Source of the DNA: Pratylenchus scribneri
Taxonomy: Eukaryota; Nematoda; Chromadorea; Rhabditida; Pratylenchidae
NCBI GenBank assembly: GCA_030063045.1
Contig: JAQSEB010000037.1
Location: 1,674,001-1,738,000, forward strand
Direction of reading: 5' to 3'
Length of the DNA: 64,000 bases
Part shown: positions 34,941 through 45,536 of the stretch, piece by piece
How positions within the stretch are numbered: the first letter of the stretch is position 1
How the letters are laid out: every line of letters begins with the position of its first letter
Program-made: the position numbers and the translations under genes
Notes under the pieces: generated by a model
Told to the model about the DNA's origin: nothing
Seen by the model: the letters and a program-made list of their open reading frames with translations, nothing else
Database searches by the model: none

Positions 34941-36488
34941 TCATATTCGGGATGTTCCAACTTCTTCCTCCTCTTTTGCCCTCTTCATTCTTTTATTCTG
35001 CTGAACCAATTGTTGCCGCTCTTTGATCTTTGCATTAATTTTATTCAAATTCGCTGTTATTTTTTGGCGATCATTCCCATCAAATTCACATTTTCCCAAT
35101 TTATTCTCATATTTTGCCTTCAATTTTCGCAAATTCTCCAAATATGCCGGATTATTGCAAATATGGGCCAAATTTTCTTCCAATCTTCGGCGGACCACTT
35201 CCAAATGTTCGAAGCCTTCAATCTTAAAAACAAAAGGGAAAATATATTCATTCCTTCCACATTTATTACAATATTCAATCCATCTTGGCATTTTCTTTCA
35301 GCCTCAACAAATTTGCGCAAGCATGTTAGGAAATATGCCTGTTTGTTCATCACAGATCCCAATGATTGACGGTCGCCTTTTCCTTCATAATATTTTCGCA
35401 ATTCCTCCAAACATTCCAAAACACGTTGAAAATTGTGCGTTTTCCTTAATTTTGGAATTATAAGTTAAATTCTCCAATTAACTGACTTATAAATTCGGAC
35501 GAGTCTTTTATGAAAAATGGCCAAATTTCTTTCATGTTTTTGTTCATTCCCAGTTGCTTTCATTTCGCAAATTGCTTTCTCACAAATAAATGCGGCAATT
35601 GTTGCGGCAATGGACGTTTTATTTTCGTTAATGGAATCATTGAACTGTTGGGAAATATATTTAAGACATTTGACCGATTTTGGTCTGACCAATTTATTGC
35701 AGAAATTCATTTTTGCGGAGATCTCAATTTTGGCCATTAGTTCGGCATTGGAAATGACTGAATTGGTGGCGCCATATTCACTTTGAACTTCTACAAATAT
35801 TTAAAATATAATTATGAAAAATTCTCTAATTTTATGATTATTTTTCCTTATTTTTCCATTTTTTTCCAAAAATATTATTAACCATTCCCATTCCAATCTC
35901 ACCTTCTTCATCCTCCTCTTCCTCCGTGTCAAACAATGCATCCAAATCGTTGGCCACGGTCCCTTCAATTTCGCTCTGTGTTGCCAAAGATGAGGGCGGA
36001 CGATTTTCCTTGAATTCTTCATCTTCGTCAATCTCTTCTTCTTCGTCCTCCTCATTGTCTTCCATTTTGGCAATCAACTTCAAAATTATGGTAAATTAAT
36101 GAAAATTAAATAGTAATCCTAACCCCGTCCATTTTCTCCTCGAAATTTGCAATCTGTTCACGCATTTTGGCATTTTCCCATTCCAAAAGTTCATTTCTTT
36201 TCATTAATTGACCGAAAAGTGAAATTAGTTGGCCAAATTCCTTAAAAATAAATAAAAATGACCAAAAATAAATATAAATTCCACCTGGGCCTCTGCAATT
36301 CCCAATTCAATTCGGGCCAAATTCCGTGCCGAAATATCTTCAAATTCTCGTCTATACGCATTCTCCTCTTCCGAATCCGAACAATTGATTGCATCGCATT
36401 CGTTCAACAATGCGCATTTTGAGCGTAAATTCGCCAAATTTGTTGAAGTTTTTTCTAACATTTTATGCAGATTTTGTGCAGAGGACAT
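34941..36488 (-). CDS. Divergent kinesin-light-chain-like coiled-coil/TPR protein
   Basis: Exons 36285-36488, 36124-36240, 35903-36077, 35487-35790, 35261-35444 and 34941-35222 join in frame to 421 residues. Residues about 25-110 resemble the kinesin light chain heptad region: NLARIELGIAEAQ followed by a helix LLEWENAKMREQIANFEEKM, as in the family's LELGLSE and QENQWLRDELA. An acidic linker with NDLDALFDTEEEEDEE matches the position of the family's LDDLFPND. The C-terminal half has at most two weak TPR-like pairs, such as SVMNKQAYFLTCLRKFVEAERKCQDGLNI, and a basic Lys/Arg tail; a normal light chain has about 560 residues and six TPRs. It could bind kinesin heavy chain without usual cargo, or be another coiled-coil protein. 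Intron 5 is only 38 nt. Confidence 0.5.
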
Positions 36489-37810
36489 TTTCGGGGAATA
36501 ATTTGATTTTGAAGGATTACTTTGCTGAGTAAATGAAGTTATTAATGTAAATTAATTGGAATTGGATGGAAAGAATAAAAAAAATTGATTTTTTTATGGG
36601 TAGGTAGATTTCTGAGGAGTTTTTTGTGGTCGAAGAATTTTAAAATGAGAGCTTGATGGAATGGTCCATTTTATAAGGAGCAAATGAGGATTGAGGAAAG
36701 CGAGTCTTTTTGCCACGGGCAAAAATTGATTGTTTTATTATTCTTTTGATTTGAATTTGACCTAATAAAATGGTGAAGGGGGTATGGTATCCTTATGAAT
36801 TGGAGTCCTGATAAAATTATTTTTTATAAATTGCTTTCTGCTGCAATTTTCGAGCATTATATTGAGCACATCTATTTTTAATTAAAACTTTCCGGAAAGT
36901 AAGCGGAATTAATTCTTTCCGGTTAAAACTTTCCGGAAAGTAGGCGGAATTAATTCTTTCCGGTTAAAACTTTCCGGAAAATAGGCGGAATTAATTCTTT
37001 CCGGTTAAAACTTTCCGGAAAGTAGGCGGAATTAATTCTTTCCTGTTAAAACTTTCCGGAAAGTAGGCGGAATTAATTCTTTCCGGTTAAAACTTTCCGG
37101 AAAGTAGGCGGAATTAATTCTTTCCTGTTAAAACTTTCCGGAAAGTAGGCGGAATTAATTCTTTCCGGTTAAAACTTTCCGGAAAGTAGGCGGAATTAAT
37201 TCTTTCCGGTTAAAACTTTCCGGAAAGTAGGCGGAATTAATTCTTTCCGGTTAAAACTTTCCGGAAAATAGGCGGAATTAATTCTTTCCGGTTAAAACTT
37301 TCCGGAAAGTAGGCGGAATTAATTCTTTCCTGTTAAAACTTTCCGGAAAGTAGGCGGAATTAATTCTTTCCGGTTAAAACTTTCCGGAAAGTAGGCGGAA
37401 TTAATTCTTTCCTGTTAAAACTTTCCGGAAAGTAGGCGGAATTAATTCTTTCCGGTTAAAACTTTCCGGAAAGTAGGCGGAATTAATTCTTTCCGGTTAA
37501 AACTCCGTAAAAATGAGAGAAAATTTTGATGGAATGGAATGGTCAATTTTAAGGATAAATGAAAATGAAAAGACGAAAGGAGTGCCTTCTTCTTACCATG
37601 GGCAAAAATTGATTCTTTTATTCTTTTTGCTTTGAATTTGATTTTGACCTTTTGAAAGCGAAAGAAATGCGCGAAAAATGTAGGAAAAACTAAATTTTGA
37701 ATATTTTAATTATTTTTATTCAAAATACTCCAAAATATATTTATGGCAATACATTAAAAACAGAAAAGTAATACAATTAATTCAATTCATTCAAAATTCT
37801 TCTTTCAAAT
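36489..37810. other. Intergenic, half of it minisatellite
   Basis: Two copies of a short unique block (AATGGTC..TTTAAGGA, CACGGGCAAAAATTGATT) flank the array at about 36655-36740 and 37530-37625. No gene recognised. Confidence 0.5.
36885..37504. repeat. Minisatellite block 6, 41-bp unit
   Basis: Fifteen copies of AAAACTTTCCGGAAAGTAGG, CGGAATTAATTCTTTCCGGTT. Variation is limited to G/A and C/T changes such as TTTCCTGTT, arranged in alternating order, so pairs of units may be the copying unit. It is the reverse complement of block 11. Confidence 0.96.
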
Positions 37811-38101
37811 TTATTTTCCCGCGCATTGGGTCCATAGGACGCATTTTGCGCCAGGTTGACCATTTTCCCGCACAAATCCGGGCAAACAAAGACAAGTGGG
37901 CTGACAAAAGCAGGCGGCACAAAGGCAACATGGACGAAATAAATCCGGGGCCGGAATTTGTTGGCAGGTTGCATCCAATTGATGGCACATTTGTGAATCG
38001 TAGCAACGTGTTTCATACTCATTTTGACCACATTGAAGGGATAAATGAGTAGATAGAAGGAAAATTATGAAAAATAATAGAGAATTTCCAAATTTGATCA
38101 T
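37811..38101 (-). CDS. Secreted TIL-like Cys-rich protein 2
   Basis: A single-exon frame of 96 residues with a signal peptide (FGNSLLFFIIFLLSTHLSLQ) and a cysteine-rich mature chain: CGQNEYETRC, MCHQLDATC, then PCCLCAACFC, QPTCLCLPGFVRENGQPGAKC and a final C. The start (CGQNEYETRC) and end (LPGFVRENGQPGAKC) are typical of TIL domains. The middle is crowded with extra cysteines, 13 in total, so one may be free or the product may dimerise. It is probably an extracellular protease inhibitor or a derivative. The other TIL gene lies at 31695-32642. No intron is needed. Confidence 0.75.
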   Translation of the reverse strand: MIKFGNSLLFFIIFLLSTHLSLQCGQNEYETRCYDSQMCHQLDATCQQIPAPDLFRPCCLCAACFCQPTCLCLPGFVRENGQPGAKCVLWTQCAGK

Positions 38102-39783
38102 TTTAAAAGCAATTTTTTAATAAAATATTTGTTCAAATTTAATTTAAATTCTTGGATTTGTTACTGCTTTATTATACATATATGAATTGCCCTAAATTGT
38201 CCTCTCTTTATATATTCCAAGTTGGTTGAGAGGTGGATGGATGTGGAAAAGCTATAAAAATTCAACAATGGAATGGAATGTGCCCAAATATTCAAACAAA
38301 ATTTTTCCTCAAATATGTCTTATTAGAGTTGAAAAATTCAAAAGAATTCCGATTGAAGTGTGGGCGGTCATTTTTGATGAGATGATTAATCTTTTTAATA
38401 ATTTGCAAATAATTGCAACAAATGGAATGTCAAGAATGTTTTTAAATTATTAATAAATATTTAATAATTTGAATATTCCAATTATTATCGCATCATTATA
38501 GTCAATGGAATAAATGAGCAGGTGAAGAAGACAAAGTTTTTAAACAATTCTTGGATAATTTGGAATTTAAAATTTTTGGACAAATTACTAGACCGATTGG
38601 AATGATATGTGAGTGAAGGAAAAGTTCAAAGAAAAATTTTGTTCCAAAATCGATCATGATTGCCGATTGCCCATTTGTTCACCTCCCTCATCAGTCAGTG
38701 CATCACCCTTTTCGGCAACAATGGACATTTCCCAATGGACGATGGAACATATGCATTTTAATGTCATTTTGCTTCTTTGGCCAATACTTTACTTCTTTCC
38801 ATTTTAAAATGGCATTTAAAAAAATTGCCAATTCCGTCATTCCCTTATTTCTTTGAAGCCTTCTATCCGATGATTCATAAAAACATCTAAAAATTGGCTC
38901 TCAAGTCTCAATAGAGTTATATAAATGGTGGTCTTCTGCGCATGACTTCACTTCACATTTTCCCCCATCGGCCAATCATCATTTTCCATCTTTTGCACTT
39001 CCAAATTCATACAATTCAATTGTCCATTCCACAACCCTTTGAGCATTTGGCGATACATTTGCGCCTCCACCCTTCACTTTGCTTTGATATTGTCGATTGG
39101 GGAATTGGCCTTAAAGAAATGAAGGGGGTTGGTGTTTTGTAGGACAAGTCCAATCCATATTCCATACACTCTTTTAATTCTCCGCCGATCTCCAAACTTT
39201 TTCATATTTCATTTCCGACAATGTTCCCCTGATTTCTTTTGGGCTTACTCCGGTCGAAATTGGCTCTCAATTGAATTTATTAAATGGCAAATTAAGGAAG
39301 ATCTTTTCTACCTATTGGCCAAATTGTATCTCCCAAAAACTTTTCGTTCTCTTTTTTTCATTTTTCCATTGGCCCCAATCATCATTTCTATTTCTTCAAA
39401 TATATTCTCTTTTCACAAAATCATCCACAATTGCCCACCAACCCCTTCGGCGATTTGGGTGGTATTTTATATATTCACACATCGACGGCGTCGCGGCCTC
39501 CCCTCCACCCTGCTTTTGGCTCCGACCTCCGACCCCCGATAGAAGAAAGGGTGAATTTGGCCCAATGATGGGGAGGATGTGCTGTTTTGTAGGAAGGAAG
39601 AGAATTCTTTTCATTCCGTTCCGATTCTCCGACCGATTTTCTTCTTTCCACAGTCAACACCAAAGTGATGATGGCCTCTAGGGCCATCCGCGTCCGTGCC
39701 TTTTCTTTTTATTTAAAGCCATTATAGAAAAATTATTTTTTCAGAAATTTATTTCCATTAAGTTTAAATTAAATTGAATCAAA
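38102..39783. other. Gene-free region with a duplicated segment
   Basis: Contains a roughly 500-bp segment (39200-39710) that recurs at 42210-42800. Pyrimidine-rich open frames here (up to 137 codons) have no family motif and are also repeated, so they are not called. Confidence 0.5.
39200..39710. repeat. Dispersed or duplicated segment, copy 1
   Basis: Shares with 42210-42800 the ordered blocks AAATTGGCT..CTCAATTGAATTTATTAA, CCATTGGCCCCA-TCATC, CACATCGACGG, CGGCCTCCCCTCCACC, TGTTTTGTAGGAAG, and GTGATGATGGC-TCT-GGGCC-CATCCGCGTC. Confidence 0.65.
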
Positions 39784-41477
39784 ATGGAAATGATAAAGTG
39801 CAAAATAGAGCAACTCGAAGATGGGAATGCCACCGAAAATGCTGTTGATCAAGTGAAGAATGCCGCCGGGAATGCTGATGCCCAAATGCCGAATGAGGCC
39901 CAAAATGTTGTTGGTGGCCAAATGCTGAATAATGCCGAAATTGCTGTTAATCAAATGCCAAATGATGTCGATGCAAATAATGATGGCCAAATGAACAATA
40001 CCGAGAATGCTGATGGTGGCCAAATGTTGGATAATGCCGAAATTGCTGACCAAATGCCGATTGAGAATGAAGCCATTGCGCCGATCGAGGAGGAGGTGGT
40101 GGCAAATCCGCGTAAAAGATATAAATGCAGGTTCATATTGGGCAATATTAAATAAATTGATTAGGCATAATTTGTTTTCATTAGGAATAATTTGAAATGT
40201 AAATAATGAAAAAATAATAATTCCATCTTTTCAAATTTCAGCAAATGCTCGGCACGTTTTGGCAGCAATATCGGTTTGAGAGGGCATGGGAAAATTCACA
40301 AACGTCGTAAGTTTTGATCACAAATCCCATAATCTCCAATCATATTAAAAAACAAATCAGGTGGAAATCCTTCATATCCAATCAATTGCCAGCTTTGTGA
40401 TGCCTCTTTTGCCGCTCAAAATGCTTTAGTTCAACATCAAAGGGCCCATCAAGTTGAAATGCAACCAAAGGTAAAAAGGGTCTAATTTAATGGTGAAAAA
40501 TGATGAAAAGATTATTGCAATTCAATGGCTTATCCTTGACCCAGCCAAAACCATATATATGGATCTATTCGAGATGCATCTTTTGATAATGATCCCATTT
40601 AGGTTTAAACCAGTTTAAATAGGTCTTGAAACAATAACCGTAAGATGGTTTAACCGGTTTAATACCCTTAATTTTTGAACCAAAACCAGAAATATGGTTT
40701 AAAAGACCAAATCATGTCAAATTATATACCAATCGTTTCCTCTTGAAGAGAAACTGAGACTATGGGGTTTGGGAGTCTAGGACAAATCATTAAACCACTT
40801 TGGTAATTTTCAATGTTTTTTGCCAAATTAAATTTTATATAATTAATTAATTCGCATTCTCCTTTACAAAGGCGAAATTGGGTCGTGATCGTCCCAGCAC
40901 AAAACGCAATCACCCTCAGGCAAATAATGATGGGGCAGAAGAGGATGATGAATTGGAATTGGAAATCATCGAGCCAATCAAGGTTGAGTGGATCATATAA
41001 TACCGTATATACTTTTTTAATTCCGCATTCATTTGTGGACATTTTTGAATAAATTAAGCGGATTTTATAGAGCTTTAAGGAACTAAGAAAATGGAGAAAT
41101 CTTTTTAAAGTTTACCCTACCCTGAGTTATGGGTTCTCAAAATCGAGGGTGGGTAATTAAAATAGCATTTAAAGTAAATGAATTTTGAATGAAATTATTA
41201 TACAGCAGGAGCCGGTTGGTCCATGTCGTGTTCCACGTGCCGCAAACAATAAATTGCCATTGGCACAAAATGCTGTGGGCCCCTCGGCCGCTGGACCGTC
41301 TTCGATTTCCAGCATTTTGAAAGAATGTGCCAAATCCCATTCCGTATGTTTTAAAAAACATTTATAAACAAATAAAACATTCAAAAATAGTTCACCATCC
41401 ACAATGTGAACGCCGTGGTTGGCACCATGGGCAAAATTGAATTCCAATGCAAACCGGGGCCATCCTCTTCGCGTTGA
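39784..41477 (+). CDS. Two-finger C2H2 zinc-finger protein
   Basis: Exons 39784-40130, 40242-40306, 40361-40470, 40872-40982, 41206-41343 and 41391-41477 join in frame to 285 residues. The first 105 residues are low-complexity, with a drifting repeat built on GGQML(N/D)NAEIA and QMPN. Two C2H2 fingers follow: YKCSKCSARFGSNIGLRGHGKIH, whose helix starts after an exon junction, and CQLCDASFAAQNALVQHQRAH. An acidic segment DDELELEIIEPIK and a Pro/Ser/Gly-rich tail complete the protein. It is likely a nuclear DNA- or RNA-binding protein; two isolated fingers give limited specificity, so a partner may be needed. AATAAA occurs near 41522. Intron 3 holds a MITE, intron 4 a dispersed repeat. The last exon is the least certain. 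Confidence 0.75.
40505..40800. mobile_element. Foldback MITE, copy 6
   Basis: Contains GATGCATCTTTTGATAATG, GGTTTAACCGGTTTAATACCC, AATTATATACCAATCGTTTCC and the right end TAGGACAAATCATTAAACCACTTT, in intron 3 of the C2H2 gene. Confidence 0.55.
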
Positions 41478-41799
41478 ATGTGTTGCGGACATCCGGCGGA
41501 ATGCAACCACACACAACAAAAGGGAATAAAGAAGAATGGATCAAAAATTTTTGGGATAATATGAAAACAAATTCCTCTTTGATTTGGACTTAAATTCCAT
41601 TTAATATTTTGGGTTCATCCTCTCTGATCTGGCCATTTAAATAAATTCATTTATTAATTTTAATTCATCACCAATTTATAATTGATTAGACTTAAAAATT
41701 TGAGAGAAAATTTTGGAATTTTTGGAGAAACATTTTGCGTTTGGGCCATTGGCTATAGCCCTAATGAAATGTGGGATAAATTTTAAAGAGTTTTAAAAA

Positions 41800-42085
41800 T
41801 GGTTGAAAAGATTTTAGTGTTTAATGGTTTGTCCCAGATCTCCCAACCCTATTCCCGATCGATAGATTTCATTTCATCAACACGCATATAATGGTATATA
41901 ATTTGTTATGGTTTGATCATTAAATGATATTAAACCGTTCAAATTCATTTGGTTTTTGGTTCAAAACTATTAGAAATGGTTTAATCCATGACAAAAAATA
42001 ATCAAATTTTGTTTCTTGACGAAATCAATCGATTGGGTATAGGGCTTTGGTGTCTAGGACAAATCGCTGAACCGCTTAAGCTTTT
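41800..42085. mobile_element. Foldback MITE, copy 7
   Basis: Left end GGTTGAAAAGATTTTAGTGTTTAATGG, then CCCGATCGATAGATTTCATTTC; right end GGGCTTTGGTGTCTAGGACAAATCGCTGAACCGC. The centre reads TATTAAACCGTTCAAATTCAT. Confidence 0.55.
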
Positions 42086-42209
42086 CGAAAATTTTAATAT
42101 TTATTCGGCAATTTTAATGTTTTTGTCAGCAAATTGATTATTTTTATCCAATTTTAAATGATTTCAAAAATTCCAATTATTGCCAATTTTTCTCCGATTT
42201 CATTGTTCG

Positions 42210-43240
42210 TCGATGATTCACAGTCACAACAAAACATATCAAAATTGGCTTTCTCAATTGAATTTATTAACAGCCAAAGAAGGAAAGGATTCTTCCTTTT
42301 GGCCAAGTCATATCCCCCTTTCCCCACTTTTCACTTCATTTTCACTTTTTTCCCCCATTGGCCCCATCATCGCATTTCCCCGTCCATTTTTGCTTCCAAT
42401 ATTCTTCCCATTTAGTTTTCACTTCCCATCCAATTCCAATTCAATCGCCCGTCCGTCCATTCCCCAACAACCCTTCTGGGGCCATTTGGCTGGCACCATT
42501 TTTTTATTCACAGGTCAACATCAACACAACATCGACGGTGGACGGCCTCCCCTCTCCACCTTTTCTTTTGGCCCCGATTGTATTAGTGTAGGGGGAAAAT
42601 TGGCCAAATGGATGGGAAGGGGGAAGGGAAGGGGAGGGGAATGGTGTTTTGTAGGAAGTGGAAGAAGTCATTTCCATACCCTTTTAATTCTGCGATCTCC
42701 GCCAACCCACCAATGCGATTTGATGATGGCTTCTGGGCTAGGCCCATCCGCGTCTTTCTTCGGGACAATGCTAATTTGGATTTCCTTCTCTTTCATTTTC
42801 GACCCTTTTTGGCCCGCGCGCCGCGCCAACCTTCTCAAAATCAAAATTGGCTATTTCCTAAGCTTCTTCTAATAAATTAATTCAAAATTTTACTTCCCAT
42901 TCTTCTCGATTTTTTATTTTAAAATTAATAATATTAAAATTAATAATTACTACAACTATTTCATAGGGAGGAGGAAGGAGGAATGGTAATGTGTAGAAAA
43001 AGGAATAGGTAGTATTCATTTCCATACAATAACCCTTTTGATTCTCTGATCTACTAGATTCCACATCGACCAACGCGATGTGATGATGGCTTCTGGGCCC
43101 ATCCGCCCGCCTTCCCCTTTCAATTTTAAGGACAATACTAATTTGCATTTCATTCTCACATTTTTTGACCGTTTTTGCCCGGTGCCAACTTTCCCAAAAT
43201 CAAAATTGGCCATTTCCTGTACCTTTTGGACATTCCTTAC
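42210..43240. repeat. Dispersed or duplicated segment, copies 2 and 3
   Basis: Copy 2 (42210-42800) matches 39200-39710 block by block. Copy 3 (43005-43230) repeats only its right part: TTTCCATAC..CCCTTTT, ATGATGGCTTCTGGGCCCATCCGC, GGACAAT-CTAATTTG, CCCAAAATCAAAATTGGC-ATTTCCT. Confidence 0.6.
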
Positions 43241-43485
43241 GAATTGGGGTCCCGCCTCCCGCATCCAGCTAACAATAAAATTATTTTCATAAAATCCTGA
43301 ATACTAATTTGGCATCTTTAGATGACACTCCCCTGAAACCTCAGTACTCTTTTTAAAAACTTTTTGAGACATGAATTCGTAGAGATTGCCTTTTTAATTT
43401 ATCCAATTAAATCTTCCCCCTTTTTTATTTTAATAGCCATTTAAAAATTATTAATTCCAATTTCCAATTGTGCACTTCAATTTCA

Positions 43486-45536
43486 ATGGGCAGTTTATTT
43501 GGTGGATGTCCGGCCTGCGAAAAGTGCCCTGAACGACCGTGTTATCCTCAAGTAAATTAAAATTTGTATAAAAATGTGTATTTTCATGAATTTTATTTAA
43601 GGTGACCGTCTACGTTTTGATTGGCATTTTGGCCTCCTCCTTCATCATTTTGTTGATTGCCTTTTCCTTTGGTTGCTATCGGCTTGGACGTTTTCGAGGC
43701 CATAAAAGAGGCGTGAAAAAGGGCGAAGATTTGGAGGTTGGTGTGACTCAATTGCTTTGGGTATACGATATATTGGGAGGAAACATGCCATTCCTTATGA
43801 ATTGAGGTCCCGATACAATTATTTTTATTGTCTACTTTTTCGAATATGTTGAGCATTAATTTGGCATCTATTTTTAATAAAATTTTCCGGGAAAACAGGC
43901 GGAATTAATTCTTTCCGGTTAAAACTTTCCGGGAAAACAGGCGGAATTAATTCTTTCCGGTTAAAACTTTCCGGAAAACAGGCGGAATTAATTCTTTCTG
44001 GTTAAAACTTTCCGGAAAATAGGCGGAATTAATTCTTTCCGGTTAAAACTTTCCGGAAAGTAGGTGGAATTAATTCTTTCCGGTTAAAACTTTCCGGGAA
44101 AACAGGCGGAATTAATTCTTTCCGGTTAAAACTTTCCGGAAACTAGGCGGAATTAATTCTTTCCGGTTAAAACTTTCCGGAAACTAGGCGGAATTAATTC
44201 TTTCCGGTTAAAACTTTCCGGAAAGTAGGCGGAATTAATTATTTCCGGTTAAAACTTTCCGGAAAACAGGCGGAATTAATTCTTTCTGGTTAAAACTTTC
44301 CGGAAAATAGGCGGAATTAATTCTTTCCGGTTAAAACTTTCCGGAAAGTAGGTGGAATTAATTCTTTCCGGTTAAAACTTTCCGGGAAAACAGGCGGAAT
44401 TAATTCTTTCCGGTTAAAACTTTCCGGAAACTAGGCGGAATTAATTCTTTCCGGTTAAAACTTTCCGGAAACTAGGCGGAATTAATTCTTTCCGGTTAAA
44501 ACTTTCCGGAAAGTAGGCGGAATTAATTCTTTCCGGTTAAAACTTTCCGGAAAATAGGCGGAATTAATTCTTTCGGGAAGACATTCGGGGTTTCCTGTAT
44601 GCTAAATTATATTAAAAATAGATGATAAGTTTTTGTCCTTTTAGATGGGAAAATTTCCCCAGGAAATATTTTGAATATTTTCTTTTAATGTGAAGGAGAT
44701 TGAACAATGAACATTGATTGAGATAAATAATCATAAATTCACCAATTTTTCAGCGTCAACGCCATGTAGAAACGGAAAATGTGGCAAATCAACGGCTGGC
44801 AAACCAGAACAGCCTTTTGGCACTGACATTGGCACGTGGAAAAATGGAACAAGGAAGTGGCATCGAAATTGAGGAACGACTGATTGGAGGAGGGATCACC
44901 GGAGGCACAATCGACGGGAAAAATGGACAACCGGCAACGGGAATGCTTTTGTTCGATGGAACTCCACAGTCCCCTCATCAGACGCCTCAACAGCAACGGC
45001 CATTCCATGGAATCCAACAGCAACAAATTGTGCCTCATCAGGGAACACCGCAATCTCGAATGAATCAAATTGGTCAGTCAAAAATTTTTTTTAAAATTAT
45101 ACAATTAATTTTTGAATTAAATATTTTTAAATTATGCGGTCATTTTTGAATTAAAATTTTTTGCATTTTTTAATTATGAATTTTTAAAAATTTTTGCAAA
45201 AATACCAATAAAAAACAAAATTTCAAAAACCAATTTTTCAAAAACAGCTCATGAGATAGGACTGAAACTTTTTGATTAAATATTATTAATAATTATATTC
45301 TAAAAAAATATCAAAAATTCAGGGCTGGATCTCTGACAGTTTTTTAGTTATGAATTTTAAAAATTACAAAGCAAAATCTTTGAATTAAATATTTTTTTAA
45401 ATTATATTACAATTAATTTTTGATTTAATTATTTTTTGTAATTTTAGAGAATCCAATGGCCCAATTCCAATACCAGTCGATCAACCGCAGCAGCAAACGC
45501 TTCAACAATTCGTCGGAAGGAACATTCATCATTTGA
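43486..45536 (+). CDS. Single-pass membrane protein with Cys-rich N terminus and Gln-rich tail
   Basis: Exons 43486-43551, 43602-43736, 44754-45072 and 45448-45536 join in frame to 202 residues. The N terminus has five cysteines in 19 residues (GGCPACEKCPERPC). One TM helix follows: VTVYVLIGILASSFIILLIAFSFGCY, then a basic stop-transfer RLGRFRGHKRGVKKG. The remainder is likely cytosolic: GIEIEERLIGGGITGGTIDGK, then Gln/Pro/His-rich (SPHQTPQQQRPFHGIQQQQ) and a Ser/Asn-rich end. The absence of a cleavable signal and the basic flank suggest a type III orientation. No family is recognised. Intron 2 (43737-44753) is largely a minisatellite. Confidence 0.65.
43880..44575. repeat. Minisatellite block 7, 41-bp unit, inside an intron
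   Basis: Seventeen copies of TTAAAACTTTCCGGAAA, ACAGGCGGAATTAATTCTTTCCGG with variants (GGGAAAACAG, GGAAACTAGG, GGAAAGTAGG, GGAAAATAGG). A run of about eight variant units at 43890-44200 is repeated in the same order at 44230-44510, so a block of about 330 bp has been duplicated as a whole. Confidence 0.95.

Larger units (their letters stand above)
41478..43485. other. Gene-free region with MITE and duplicated segments
   Basis: Holds the MITE copy at 41800-42085, the segment duplicate at 42210-42800, and a partial third copy at 43005-43230. Frames of 70-230 codons inside the duplicated segments (for example 42180-42872) show no family motif. Confidence 0.5.

Noticed and set aside
41169..41519. 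116-codon minus-strand frame
   Set aside because: Antisense to exons 5 and 6 of the C2H2 gene, no family similarity.
42180..42872. 230-codon frame on the + strand
   Set aside because: Lies in a duplicated segment whose other copies have shifted frames and stops; no recognisable motif. Kept as a finding on the repeat only.
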